Below the pieces are notes generated by a model. That model made no database searches. It was not told the DNA's origin and worked only from the letters and a program-made list of their open reading frames with translations. The position numbers and the translations under genes are program-made. A DNA stretch of 64,000 bases, from assembly GCA_963719875.1 (NCBI GenBank), contig CAVRDJ010000002.1, positions 2,294,001 to 2,358,000 on the forward strand, read 5' to 3'. Shown here in pieces: positions 42,955-51,767 of this stretch (position 1 is the first letter of the stretch; every line of letters starts with the position of its first letter). The stretch is from Palsa-360 sp963719875 (GTDB lineage: Bacteria; Acidobacteriota; Terriglobia; Acidiferrales; UBA7541).

Positions 42955-44087
42955 TAATCTTCTCCGCCCTTCCACCCCTCTTGTACAGCGGTAGGGTGGA
43001 ATACAGGATCCACGGAATTGCTGGGCAGCGATTGCGTTTCCGCGATCGAGATAATGCCGTTCACAATACACTCGAGAGCCGCACTCTGTTTGTCAGGACT
43101 CCAGGCCGTTCTTCGCCTTCGTTCAAGAACGATCTTGGTACGGACATCTTCTTCGCTTGCCAGAATCTTGAGCCGGCCCGTTTCGGCCAGGTGTTTGTCC
43201 ACCGCACCGATTGGCCCACGGAAAATGCTGTAAACAGGCACGCCTAAGGCTGCTGCTTCGCGGTTCATGGTTCCGCCGCCGCTAATTACGAGATCGGAAA
43301 ACCAAATCAAGTTGAGACCGTCGACTGCATGGCCGGGAATTATGATCCTGCGCTTAGCAATCCACTCCGACCAGCGCTTCCGCAGGGCAGCGTTCTGTCT
43401 CTCGTTGCGTGGAAGCAAGATCACGCTCACGTCGGGCCTGCCGGTAAGGAATTCCAGCGCGGCATCGAGCAGGGACTCCGCTTCTGGATTATGGTAATGA
43501 GCTTCGCTGGCTGGGGGACGCACCGTCACGATCAAGTCTGAATGGCTCAGGCCAAGCTGATCTTTCACCGTTGCATTTGGCTCAAGCCGCCCAATATAAA
43601 CGTCTTCCTTGATGCCGGGATATCTCAGGACCTGCTTCTTGGCTTTTATCTCGACCGATGGAGGGATTAATTGCGGGACGAAAGCCCAATCCGGGTGCAA
43701 GAAACCCATCACCGAAGCAAATTCGTAATCAAAGATGGAAATGCGCGGAATTCCAGTGAGCAAGGTAGTCAGAGTCTGAGCGCGAGAACCGTGAGCGACA
43801 GCCACGTCGGGCTTCTCCCTTAAGGCCAGAGATACCAATTGCGCAGCGCGAAAGCAGGTTCCCGCCACTTTCAGAATTCTGCTCTTGCCCCAGTGACGTC
43901 CCACAACCTGGCACGAAAGTCGGTGAAAATCTAAGAGCTGGCAGACCTGGTACGAATCCCGTGCGGTTAAGACGATCTTGAATCCTCTTGCCTGGAGTTC
44001 CTCAATGATCGGCAAAAAGAAGGGAACGTGAGGGGTATTGTCCAAATCGATCCATATTTTTTTGGACTTCACGGGACTCCCAATCAA
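42951..44087 (-). CDS. DUF354-family glycosyltransferase-like protein
   Basis: 378 aa. N-terminal KIWIDLDNTPHVPFFLPIIEEL, then VAVAHGSRAQTLT, VRPPASEAHYHNPEAES and DLVISGGGTMNREAAALGVP match DUF354, a family with the GT-B glycosyltransferase fold that is close to UDP-GlcNAc 2-epimerase-like proteins. The GGGTMNREAAALG segment is the likely nucleotide-sugar site. It is first of the trio of envelope genes; its stop codon lies within the TTG start of the FemAB-like gene. It probably makes or transfers a sugar in an extracellular polysaccharide or lipid-linked glycan. Confidence 0.8.
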   Translation of the reverse strand: MIGSPVKSKKIWIDLDNTPHVPFFLPIIEELQARGFKIVLTARDSYQVCQLLDFHRLSCQVVGRHWGKSRILKVAGTCFRAAQLVSLALREKPDVAVAHGSRAQTLTTLLTGIPRISIFDYEFASVMGFLHPDWAFVPQLIPPSVEIKAKKQVLRYPGIKEDVYIGRLEPNATVKDQLGLSHSDLIVTVRPPASEAHYHNPEAESLLDAALEFLTGRPDVSVILLPRNERQNAALRKRWSEWIAKRRIIIPGHAVDGLNLIWFSDLVISGGGTMNREAAALGVPVYSIFRGPIGAVDKHLAETGRLKILASEEDVRTKIVLERRRRTAWSPDKQSAALECIVNGIISIAETQSLPSNSVDPVFHPTAVQEGWKGGEDY

Positions 44088-44739
44088 CGGCCCCCGTTCA
44101 CGGAACCCATCGGATTCGTTCTGTTAAGAATGAAGTACACAAACCCAATCCAATGCTTATTAGCAATCCCCCTGCCAGAGCCATTCCCCTACGGATAATG
44201 GAACCGACCCTCCTTGATTGAATGGAAGTCCCTATTAATAAGGGACTTAAGTCTTGCGAAAGGGCCGGAAGCAGTCTCCCTATGGCGGTTCAAACGGGCA
44301 ATATGGAAATCCATTTCCTGTTAGCGACAAAAAGTTGTAGTGGGCCAAACCATGTGCGGGATGAAGAGACTTCCTGGAAAATCTGACTGCCATCGACACG
44401 GTAAGCGACCGGGTCCCTACAACCTGGCTCCGGGCAAGCGTGTCCTCACGGGTCTACCGTTTTCTTTATAGATTTCATGGATGATTATTGCATCTCGCCT
44501 TCCTATTTTGAATACGATGCCCGAGAGGTATCCCAGTCTGAGCGCACTGGCATTCATCCTTCTGTCTCGCAGTGCGCAGCAATCTCAGTTTCTTTTGGAA
44601 TCCGAAGTTGAAAGGATCGCGCAAAAGGAGAATTTGAAGATGGAAATGCGCCGCGACGTTGCATTCCGATGCGGCCGGATATATCTTGCCGACAGGCAAG
44701 GAAAGCCAGTCGGATATTTCAGGCGCGGGGGAGAAGGAC
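44088..44739. other. Intergenic region with a diverged long-repeat copy
   Basis: 650 bp between the divergent DUF354 and CMD-like genes. It includes the diverged repeat at 44395-44460. A plus-strand open frame at 44481-44831 covers the start of the CMD-like gene in another frame and has no recognisable features. No clear promoter was found, though it must hold two. Confidence 0.5.
44395..44460 (+). repeat. Long dispersed repeat, diverged partial copy
   Basis: Starts GACACGGT like the 7.7 and 11.1 kb copies, then GGGCAAGCGTGTCCTCACGGG and CTACCG correspond to GGGCAAGCGAGTCCGCACGGG and CTACCA. It is the only copy of this family found beyond 12 kb. Confidence 0.5.
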
Positions 44740-45396
44740 ATGAAGCGATCGATCGTGTTAGCGTTGTGTGTACCGGTTGGAATTGGTTTGGCGCTCATGA
44801 TGCCGGAGGTGCAGGTGCATTCCTCGGATAAAGAACCGCGTTTCCCACTACTCAAAGTGGAGCAGTTGAATGATCAGCAGCGCCCTTTTGCGGATGAAAT
44901 TCTAAAGGTCTCGAGCATCGGGATTTCTGGTCCGTACAACATGATGTTGCGCAGCCCGGTCATGGGCCAGCGCATGTTTGCGATGCTCGATTACTTGCGT
45001 TTCAACACTTCCGTTCCGCGCCGCCTGAATGAGTTTGCCATTTTGATCCAGGCCCGGCTGTGGACCTCGCAAGTAGAGTGGACCGCTCACTATCCGCTGG
45101 CGCTCAAAGCGGGGCTGCCGGAAGCGGTGGCGAATGATCTCAAGGTGGGAAAGCGGCCGGCGTCCATGCAACCGGACGAGGCGGCGGTATACGATCTCTG
45201 CATGGATCTTGCCACGAATCACGTGGTAAGCGATGCCTCCTTCAAAAAAGCGCGCGAGCTTTTCAGCGATCAGCAAATCGTCGATCTCATCACGGTTAGC
45301 GGCATCTACATAACGTTAGCGATGTTAAGCAATACGGCCGAGGACACTACCCCGGGAGGCAAGACCCCACCCCTTCAACCGCTCCCAGCACGCTGA
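44740..45396 (+). CDS. Exported carboxymuconolactone-decarboxylase-like protein
   Basis: 218 aa from ATG 44740, which follows GGGGGAGAAGGAC. The N-terminus (MKRSIVLALCVPVGIGLALM) is a signal peptide or anchor. The domain resembles the CMD/AhpD-like helical family: NEFAILIQARLWTSQVEWTAHYPLALKAGLP, then DEAAVYDLCMDLATNH and VDLITVSGIYITLAMLSNT. The Glu/His pair in EWTAHYPLALKAG is typical of CMD members that lack the AhpD CxxC. It may be a lactone decarboxylase or an uncharacterised relative; the exported form is not typical. It is a single gene, followed by a long palindrome. Confidence 0.75.
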   Translation: MKRSIVLALCVPVGIGLALMMPEVQVHSSDKEPRFPLLKVEQLNDQQRPFADEILKVSSIGISGPYNMMLRSPVMGQRMFAMLDYLRFNTSVPRRLNEFAILIQARLWTSQVEWTAHYPLALKAGLPEAVANDLKVGKRPASMQPDEAAVYDLCMDLATNHVVSDASFKKARELFSDQQIVDLITVSGIYITLAMLSNTAEDTTPGGKTPPLQPLPAR

Positions 45397-45402
45397 GTTT
45401 TT

Positions 45403-45476
45403 AGTAGCGCGAGCTTCAGCTTGCGGGTTTTAGTCCTTGCAAGGACGAACCCCCGCAAGCTGAAGCTCGCGCTACT
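45403..45476. repeat. REP-like long palindrome, copy 1
   Basis: AGTAGCGCGAGCTTCAGCTT(GCGGG) at 45403-45427 pairs over all 25 bases with 45452-45476. Inside, GTCCTTGCAAGGAC (45433-45446) is its own palindrome, so it can form a two-stem cruciform. First of eight related elements between 45.4 and 60.9 kb. Confidence 0.8.
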
Positions 45477-45571
45477 GGAACATTGCGAGAAGCGGCGGTC
45501 AGGCGTACATTACCGGGTGCCCTGTGAATGAAATCAAGTTCCCGGCGAATTTAAAAGGAGAGAAAAGCAAA

Positions 45572-46156
45572 ATGAGATTTACGCAAATACTCACGACATG
45601 CGCGATTTTGGCAATTTCCATAACTGGCTCATTGCCCGCAGGAGCGCAGGCCCCGCCAGCAGCCGCCCCGGCAGTTCCGGGTTTGACGCTGACCTCGCCG
45701 GCATTTGAGGATGGGTCCGTGATTCCCGCGAAGTTCACCCAATCGGTCACCGACTTTGTCTCACCCAAGCTGGCATGGAGCAACGTTCCTCCCAACACGG
45801 TCAGCTTCGTTTTGATCGCCCATGATCCTGATGTCGCCATAGACAAGAAAATCGGCGATGTCCTTCACTGGATGGCTTTCAACATCCCCGGGACCGCCAC
45901 CGGACTTCCCGAAGCCGTACCCGCCAATGCCATGATGTCCGACGGAACCGTACAGGCCAAGAATCGACGCGGAGCAGTCGGCTACCTCGGACCGGGCGCC
46001 CCTGCCGTAGGCCCGTATCATCACTATACGTTTGAACTTTTTGCGTTAGATACAAAACTCAGTCTGGGTGCGGACGCCACGCGCGCGGACGTAATTGCCG
46101 CAATGGACGGCCACATTTTAGGTAAGGGTGTGCTCGTGGGCCGCTTCCACAGATAG
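45572..46156 (+). CDS. Exported PEBP-family (YbhB/YbcL-like) protein
   Basis: 194 aa from ATG 45572, with AAGGAGAG nine bases upstream. Signal peptide to PAGAQ. PEBP motifs: LTLTSPAFEDGSVIPAKFT at the start of the fold, HDPDVA (DPDxP-like ligand loop), HWMAFNIPG, and GPYHHYTFELFALD (equivalent of GPxxHRY). The family includes phosphatidylethanolamine-binding and Raf-kinase-inhibitor homologs; bacterial roles are not settled. This member is periplasmic. A bidirectional terminator separates it from the convergent 46268 gene. Confidence 0.85.
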   Translation: MRFTQILTTCAILAISITGSLPAGAQAPPAAAPAVPGLTLTSPAFEDGSVIPAKFTQSVTDFVSPKLAWSNVPPNTVSFVLIAHDPDVAIDKKIGDVLHWMAFNIPGTATGLPEAVPANAMMSDGTVQAKNRRGAVGYLGPGAPAVGPYHHYTFELFALDTKLSLGADATRADVIAAMDGHILGKGVLVGRFHR

Positions 46157-46193
46157 CTTTATTTTTCCAATTTAGATTCGCTCCTTCCAAATA

Positions 46194-46235
46194 AGAACGG
46201 CTCAGGGAAGCAATGTAGTCTCCCTGAGCCGTTCT
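46194..46235. terminator. Bidirectional terminator hairpin
   Basis: AGAACGGCTCAGGGA (46194-46208) pairs over 15 bases with TCCCTGAGCCGTTCT (46221-46235). It sits between the convergent PEBP and NTF2-like genes, with short T-rich flanks on both sides (GTTTCC; CTTTATTTTT on the left). Confidence 0.75.
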
Positions 46236-46267
46236 GTTTCCATACGGAATTGCGATCCGGCTTCGTG

Positions 46268-47167
46268 CTACTTCAGGTCAGGTTGATTTGGCGTGGCCGT
46301 CATCACGGGCGAAGCCAGAATATAATTGTGATAGCTCTCCATCATCTGCCATAGGCCGGCCTCATTCGGCGCGAGGACGCGGCTGGACCAGTACGCTTTG
46401 TCGCCGTAGGTCGGTTGGACCGAGACCATCACGACCGCATCTCCAAAATCCCACGTTCGAATCCACAATGCGGGAGCCGCTCCAACCTTGGGAGCGTCGG
46501 GATTTGCCGCTTTGCGTTTGTTCATTCCCACGATGCGGTCGGCCTTGGAAGGGGAAGCCCCGCCGTAGGTGCTCACCACGCGCTGATCCATGTTGTCAGC
46601 GACGTGCTTTTCCCAATTTTGCTGGCTGGATTCCTGCTCTTGCCATTCGTCGAGGGACGCTTTTTCCCCCGGGCTTAGCGGTTTGTACGGCACCGCCTTG
46701 CAGGGATTATTGCAGGGGATTTCATAGGCCGGCTCGACGGTCTGGAAATCCCGCTTGGGGATCGACGCAATTTCAGTCGTGTGCAGGAGTTTCCATCCGG
46801 ACGGACGTTTCACCCAGAATCTCGCCGAGTACTTATTGCCCTGATTCCATTGGATCCACACAACGCTCTTGCCGTATTTGTGCTCAGTAATCTTGATGTC
46901 GTCACCCGCCGCCACGAGAGGCTTCAAGCCGCCCCGGAGAGCATCTTCCTTGGCCCACATAATCCCTTCGGAGTCGATCCAACTGAAATCCGCATCGAGC
47001 CACTTATTGGCGGCAACTTGATCGCCTTTCGCGAGCGCCGCTGCTACGGCTTTGTCTGCGGCTACGACAGCATCATCAGCCGCAACAGCCGGGACGCTGG
47101 CCAATGTGGCCAACAAACCAACAGAAGCTATCCCCATAGCGACTAGATTCCTGACCAAAAAATTCAT
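46268..47167 (-). CDS. Secreted NTF2-like (DUF4440/SnoaL-type) hypothetical protein
   Basis: 299 aa; AGGAGG stands before ATG 47167. Signal peptide to PAVAA. The first ~110 mature residues look like an NTF2-like/DUF4440 cone fold (KALAKGDQVAANKWLDADFSWIDSEGIMW, then YSARFWVKRPSGWKLLHT). A linker with two Cys (CNNPCKAV) leads to a second part (WIRTWDFGDAVVMVSVQPTYGDKAYWSSRV) that may be a second such fold. Function unknown; the fold binds or acts on small ligands in other proteins. The gene stands alone. Confidence 0.6.
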   Translation of the reverse strand: MNFLVRNLVAMGIASVGLLATLASVPAVAADDAVVAADKAVAAALAKGDQVAANKWLDADFSWIDSEGIMWAKEDALRGGLKPLVAAGDDIKITEHKYGKSVVWIQWNQGNKYSARFWVKRPSGWKLLHTTEIASIPKRDFQTVEPAYEIPCNNPCKAVPYKPLSPGEKASLDEWQEQESSQQNWEKHVADNMDQRVVSTYGGASPSKADRIVGMNKRKAANPDAPKVGAAPALWIRTWDFGDAVVMVSVQPTYGDKAYWSSRVLAPNEAGLWQMMESYHNYILASPVMTATPNQPDLK

Positions 47168-47233
47168 ACTTCCTCCTTGGATGGGACGATCCGCGCATTC
47201 TATTACATCCGCACATGCCGGGGACGATCTGTT

Positions 47234-47335
47234 GTAGCGCGTCCGCCTCGGCGGACGGAGTTTGTAGCGCAGGCTTCAGCCTGTGGGTTTTGGTCCTTGC
47301 AGGGACGAACCCCCACAGGCTGAAGCCTGCGCTAC
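47234..47335. repeat. REP-like long palindrome, copy 2, with extra half-unit
   Basis: GTAGCGCAGGCTTCAGCCTG(TGGG) at 47264-47287 pairs over 24 bases with 47312-47335. In front is a shorter unit with the same GTAGCGC start and its own palindrome GTCCGCC-TC-GGCGGAC (47241-47256). It lies in the spacer before the zwf stop. Confidence 0.8.
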
Positions 47336-47343
47336 TGGCCTGA

Positions 47344-48738
47344 CTAACTGTCAGCTAAAAGAGCATCCGGACCGCGAGCTGGAGTGTCCCACCCTCCGGG
47401 CGGTGTCACGCGCGCGACTTCCTCCGGCCCCCACGTATTCGTCGCGTAGGGATAGACTTGCGTGCCCTTTTTCAACACGGGATCGACAATGCGCCACGCT
47501 TCTTCCACGTAGTCTTCTCTCGCGAAGAGCGAGCTATCGCCGGCCATCGCCGCGCCGAGCAAGCGTTCGTAAGCATCCATATCCCCTCCACCCGCGGAAC
47601 TGGTGGCCACCATTTCACCGGCCTGGAGCCCCATTCCCTCGCCCGGCGCCAGCGACATCAGTCCCATGGCGATGACCACGTCGGGACTGAGCCGAAGCCG
47701 GAGATGGTTCTCCGTCAAAATGCTGTCCGGGATGAGCGTGGGAGGTTTCCGAAACTTGGCCAGGATTTCCGTGCAGGTCACTGGCAAGCACTTGCCGGCT
47801 CGAATGTAGAAAGGAACGCCCTTCCAGCGCCAGGAATTGATTTCCAGGTGTAATGCTGCGAAAGTTTCCGTCTGCGATTCCTTGCCGACTCCATTCTCAT
47901 TGCGGTAGCCCTGAAACTGGCCGCGTACGAGATTGTTCTCTTCAATGGGCGGAATCGCTTTCAGCACTTTGACTTTTTCGTCGCGCAGGGACTCGCCGTC
48001 GGACCGGACCGGCGGCTCCATCGCCAAATTGGAGAGCACTTGAAATAGATGGTTCTGGACCACATCGCGGATCGCTCCAGTCCCATCGTAAAAAGCGCCG
48101 CGGCCCTGGACTCCGAAATCTTCCGCCAAGGTGATCTGCACGCTTTCGATGTAGTGGCGGTTCCAAAATGCCTCCGCGAACGCGTTCGCGAAGCGAAAGA
48201 CCAGCATGTTGTCCACCGGCCGCTTGCCGAGGAAGTGATCGATGCGGAAAATACAGGATTCGTCGAAGATGGAGAGGAGAATTTTGTTCAGCTCCAGAGC
48301 TGAGGCCAGATCGTGCCCGAAGGGTTTTTCGACAATGACCCGCGCATCGCCGGCGCCGTGCGATTTCGCGATCTGTTCCACCACGGTTTCAAACAGTACG
48401 GGGGGAATAGCGAGATAATACGCGGGCCGATGCGCATCCTTCAGCTCTCCTCGTAAGGCCTCGAACGTCCCCGGATCCTGGTAGTCGCCGTCGACGTAAC
48501 GCAGCAGGCCGCTCAACTTTTCAAATGCCGCGGGATCGACGCCGCCGTGTTTTTCCAGGCTGTCCTTGGCCCGCGCGCGGAGTTGATCCAGATTCCATCC
48601 GGCCTTGGCCACGCCCACCACCGGCACATTCAGATTTCCCCGTTTCACCATCGCCTGCAGAGCCGGAAAAATCTTCTTGTAGGCCAAATCGCCGGTCGCT
48701 CCGAAGAAGACCAGAGCATCGGAATGCTGATTACTCAT
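47344..48738 (-). CDS. zwf: Glucose-6-phosphate 1-dehydrogenase
   Basis: 464 aa; converts glucose-6-phosphate to 6-phosphogluconolactone with NAD(P), the entry to the pentose phosphate pathway. GATGDLAYKKIFPAL is the nucleotide-binding motif, VIVEKPFGHDL holds the Lys of EKPxG, and RIDHFLGKRPV is the substrate-site signature (usually RIDHYLGK; here Phe for Tyr). YIRAGKCLP is also family-typical. It is slightly shorter than the usual ~490 aa. GGAG lies seven bases before ATG 48738. No 6-phosphogluconolactonase or gnd gene is next to it, so it is a stand-alone copy. Confidence 0.93.
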   Translation of the reverse strand: MSNQHSDALVFFGATGDLAYKKIFPALQAMVKRGNLNVPVVGVAKAGWNLDQLRARAKDSLEKHGGVDPAAFEKLSGLLRYVDGDYQDPGTFEALRGELKDAHRPAYYLAIPPVLFETVVEQIAKSHGAGDARVIVEKPFGHDLASALELNKILLSIFDESCIFRIDHFLGKRPVDNMLVFRFANAFAEAFWNRHYIESVQITLAEDFGVQGRGAFYDGTGAIRDVVQNHLFQVLSNLAMEPPVRSDGESLRDEKVKVLKAIPPIEENNLVRGQFQGYRNENGVGKESQTETFAALHLEINSWRWKGVPFYIRAGKCLPVTCTEILAKFRKPPTLIPDSILTENHLRLRLSPDVVIAMGLMSLAPGEGMGLQAGEMVATSSAGGGDMDAYERLLGAAMAGDSSLFAREDYVEEAWRIVDPVLKKGTQVYPYATNTWGPEEVARVTPPGGWDTPARGPDALLADS

Positions 48739-48970
48739 CAGTTATCTCCTTGAACTGGTTTGCGGGCGATCGGAGGCAAAGGCTCCGGCTATGGCCGTGA
48801 AGCGATCGCGGCGCATTCCTGTTCTCACCCCGGGCGTCAGGGTGTCCTACTTCATATTATCGCGTGGCCAAGCGCTCCGGTTGCAGAGAATTGCGCGCCG
48901 GGGCCGGCCCGAATCATGGCGTACAAGCGGAGGGGATGATGGTGATACACTTACATCTCCGAGTCATCCT

Positions 48971-50665
48971 ATGCCGGAGACACCAGCCCTCGACGAAGCG
49001 GTCCTCGAGCTCATTTCGCCCGAAAACACTCGCCGACCTGTGCCCCTTACCCAGTCGCCGTTTTTGATTGGCCGCGGCGAAGTGGGAAATCAACTCGCAA
49101 TTCCCGACCGCCGCGTTTCCCGCAACTGCGCGGCGATTCTTTCCGAGGGCGACCAGTACTTTCTGGAGGATCGCGGGAATCAGCTCGGCGTTTTTGTCAA
49201 CGGCGAACAAATCGCCAAGCGGACCTTGCAAGAGGGTGACGTAATCACGTTCGGCCTCGAGAACTCCTACCAGATTGTATTTCACCCCTGCGCCCCGGAG
49301 ATCACGATTGAGGGCCTTCTCACCCGGATGGGACGCATCTCCAATACCGATTCGTCTCCCATTGGCCTCGGCAAACTCAATTTACTCCTCGAAGCGACCA
49401 TGCTGCTGCATTCGCAGCTTCCCCTCGACGCCGTACTTGAAGCCATGCTGGACCGCGCCATTACCATCACCAATGCCGAACGCGGCCTTTTGCTCGAGGC
49501 CAGCTCTTCCGGCACACTGCATCACCGCCTGGCTCGCCGCGCCGGCGGCGTTGGCATGCCAACGGAAGGCTTTTCACCCACCCAGACTGCCCTGCGCATG
49601 GCCGTCGAAAGTCAAACCGGCGTGATCACTGGAGACCTTCAGCAGGCCGATGTCGCGCTTCAGGGGGCGCAGAGCATCATCGCGCAACGACTTCGCGCCG
49701 TGGTGGCGATTCCCTTGTATGCGATGCCGCGCGCGAGCAACGCGGAATCGATCGTTCACATCCAGCGCGGGCAGTTTCTGGGCATTCTTTACCTGGATTC
49801 GCGCCGCCCCGCGGCGTTTTCCAAACTTGACCGCCAGATTCTCGATGCCCTGGCCGTCGAAGCCGCCAGCATCCTCGACAATGCCCGCCTCGTGGAGCGC
49901 GAGCGCCAACGCCAGCGCCTCGAGCAGGAACTGAGTATCGCCCGGGAAATTCAACAAGCGCTCTTGCCTCGCACCTTCGGCGATTTTCCGCACCTGGCCA
50001 TCTCCGCCGTCAATACCCCATGCCACGCCGTGGGCGGCGATTACTTTGATGTGTTTCCCATGAGCGATGGCCGCACCGCCTTTGTCATTGCCGACGTTGC
50101 CGGGAAGGGGATTGGCGCCGCGCTGCTCACTACCATGCTTCAGGGCGCCCTGACCGGCATGACACTGGGCGCCGACCCCGCGCGTGTTTTCCAGCACATC
50201 AATGACTTCCTCTGCAAGCACGCCGAGGTCGGCCGATACGCCACCATGTTTTTCGGGATGCTCGACCGCAAAGGCAATCTCGACTATCTGAACGCCGGAC
50301 ACCCTTCACCGCTACTTCTTCGCCACGGAGAGGTCACTGAGATTTTCACACAAGGCTCCTTTCCAGTAGGGTTGATCCGGGATGCCAATTACACTGCAGT
50401 TCGCGAGACGCTCGAGCCCGGCGACACGCTGGTCCTCTTCAGCGACGGCGTCACGGAAGCCGCGGATCCGGAAGAGCACATGTTCGGTGTTCCGCGCCTC
50501 AGCGAAGCCCTAGTCGGCCAGCACGATTCGCCCCTCGATCAACTCCAGAAGAGAGTTGTGGATTGCGTCGAGAATTTTGCCCGCGGGGCCAGCCAGGCCG
50601 ACGACATCACTCTCCTCTTCATCCGTTACCGTGCCGCCTCGCAAGCCGCTGATTCTGGCGCCTGA
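48971..50665 (+). CDS. FHA-GAF-SpoIIE-type PP2C phosphatase
   Basis: 564 aa from ATG 48971; the frame is open back to 48791 but the extra part has no domain. FHA domain at about residues 1-110 (PFLIGRGEVGNQLAIPDRRVSRNC, binds phosphothreonine), GAF domain at about 145-320, then a short coiled linker (VERERQRQRLEQELSIAREI) and a PP2C/RsbU-type domain from about 335 (GGDYFDVFPM, VIADVAGKGIGAALLTTMLQ, LNAGHPSPLL, LFSDGVTEA, ADDITLLFI). The acidic metal-binding residues (GGDYFD, DVAGKG, DGVTE, DD) are all present. It should dephosphorylate the STAS antagonist encoded downstream, switching a sigma or other regulator. FHA in front suggests control by a Ser/Thr kinase, possibly the one at 7911. Confidence 0.88.
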   Translation: MPETPALDEAVLELISPENTRRPVPLTQSPFLIGRGEVGNQLAIPDRRVSRNCAAILSEGDQYFLEDRGNQLGVFVNGEQIAKRTLQEGDVITFGLENSYQIVFHPCAPEITIEGLLTRMGRISNTDSSPIGLGKLNLLLEATMLLHSQLPLDAVLEAMLDRAITITNAERGLLLEASSSGTLHHRLARRAGGVGMPTEGFSPTQTALRMAVESQTGVITGDLQQADVALQGAQSIIAQRLRAVVAIPLYAMPRASNAESIVHIQRGQFLGILYLDSRRPAAFSKLDRQILDALAVEAASILDNARLVERERQRQRLEQELSIAREIQQALLPRTFGDFPHLAISAVNTPCHAVGGDYFDVFPMSDGRTAFVIADVAGKGIGAALLTTMLQGALTGMTLGADPARVFQHINDFLCKHAEVGRYATMFFGMLDRKGNLDYLNAGHPSPLLLRHGEVTEIFTQGSFPVGLIRDANYTAVRETLEPGDTLVLFSDGVTEAADPEEHMFGVPRLSEALVGQHDSPLDQLQKRVVDCVENFARGASQADDITLLFIRYRAASQAADSGA

Positions 50666-50674
50666 ATTGGTTTT

Positions 50675-50782
50675 AGTAGCACAGCCACTCTTGGCTGTGC
50701 GGGTTTTTTGATCGTCGATGATATATAGATTCATGTAAGTAGAGAAAACTGCACGGCTCCGCCGCGGCGGATGGCTGTGCTG
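50675..50782. repeat. REP-like palindrome, copy 3 (diverged)
   Basis: AGTAGCACAGCC... and the far end ...GGATGGCTGTGCTGCTC are related in inverted order, separated by an AT-rich spacer (ATGATATATAGATTC). It has the same GTAGC-arm design as the other seven but with different arm sequence. Confidence 0.55.
50679..50709 (+). terminator. Rho-independent terminator after the PP2C gene
   Basis: GCACAGCCA (50679-50687), loop CTCT, TGGCTGTGC (50692-50700), then GGGTTTTTT. The element also belongs to the GTAGCAC... palindrome family (half-units to about 50782), so a repeat has taken on the role of a terminator. Confidence 0.75.
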
Positions 50783-50933
50783 CTCGACAGTGAGGAGAAA
50801 TGGCGCCGTAACAATTCTGTAACAATTGGTGGAGTATGATCCGGTTTGCCCTGCACAGTCAGTTGCGCCGTCTGTTAGAGGAATTCCACGGGGTTTTTCG
50901 CGATCGGAAAGAATCGAGTAGGGGGCTGAAGAA

Positions 50934-51269
50934 ATGCCAATCTCTACAGAAGAGCTCGAAGGCGGAATCACCAGGGTGATTCTGGAAGGCCGCCTGGACA
51001 TCGAGGGCGCCGCTGCCGTGGATATGCGCATGAACGCGATCGCAGGCGCCAAGAAGGCCGTGATCGTCGACATGCAGAAGGTTTCGTTCCTCGGATCGAT
51101 GGGGCTGCGAGCGCTGGTGGCCCCGGCGCGCGCCATCAAGGGCCGCGGGGGCAAAATTGTAATTTTTGGCCCCAACGAGTTAGTCGAAAATGTTTTGAAG
51201 GCCAGCGGCGTGAACACGGTGATCCCCGTCCATCACGAACTTCAAAACGCCATCGCCGCGCTACAATAG
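50934..51269 (+). CDS. Anti-sigma-factor antagonist (STAS domain)
   Basis: 111 aa, a single STAS domain: TRVILEGRLDIEGAAAVDMR at the start, VIVDMQKVSFLGSMGLRAL with the Ser in LGSMG that is the phosphorylation site in SpoIIAA/RsbV proteins. Its cycle is phosphorylation by an RsbW-type kinase (the next gene) and dephosphorylation by the upstream PP2C. It lies between the two, with 36 bp to the kinase, so the three genes form one switch. No sigma-factor gene is in the window, so the final target is elsewhere or is not a sigma factor. Confidence 0.9.
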   Translation: MPISTEELEGGITRVILEGRLDIEGAAAVDMRMNAIAGAKKAVIVDMQKVSFLGSMGLRALVAPARAIKGRGGKIVIFGPNELVENVLKASGVNTVIPVHHELQNAIAALQ

Positions 51270-51305
51270 TCCTCGCATGGATTGCCGGAAGGACCAGCGT
51301 GCCTC

Positions 51306-51767
51306 ATGACTGGGAACGGCAGGGACTCCACCAAAGAAGAGCTGATGTTGCGAAGCCGGTTGTCCGATTTGGCGCAGGTTCACGTGTGGATCGAGAGCCT
51401 GGCATCCCGGCACATGATTCCGGCGAGCACGCAGTTCGCGATGAATCTTTGCCTGGAAGAAGTCCTCTCGAACATCGTCCAGCACGGTTATTCCGGCAAG
51501 CCGGATCATTCCATCGCAGTCCACTTCGTCAGCCCCGGGAAAGATAACTTTGTTTTTGTCGTCGAGGATGAAGCGCCGCCCTTCAACCCTGTGGATGGAC
51601 CGGAGCCGCCAGCGCTAAATCCGCTCGACGAGATTCACATCGGCGGCCAGGGCATTCGTCTGTTGCGGCGGTTTGCCGACGCGCTCGAATACCGGGCGAC
51701 GCCCACCGGCAATCGGCTGAGCATTGGTTTCACTGCCGCCGGTTCTGCCATTGCGAAGGACCGGTAG
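51306..51767 (+). CDS. RsbW-like anti-sigma regulatory kinase (HATPase_c_2)
   Basis: 153 aa from ATG 51306; TTG 51282 is a possible longer start. GHKL ATPase motifs: N-box MNLCLEEVLSNIVQHGYSG, G1 VVEDEAPPFNP, G2 GGQGIRLLRRFADALEY. Single-domain kinases of this type phosphorylate a STAS antagonist and hold a sigma factor. Its stop codon TAG lies inside the next palindrome (GTAG of GTAGGACGGGC), so the repeat inserted at, or forms, the 3' end. Confidence 0.88.
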   Translation: MTGNGRDSTKEELMLRSRLSDLAQVHVWIESLASRHMIPASTQFAMNLCLEEVLSNIVQHGYSGKPDHSIAVHFVSPGKDNFVFVVEDEAPPFNPVDGPEPPALNPLDEIHIGGQGIRLLRRFADALEYRATPTGNRLSIGFTAAGSAIAKDR

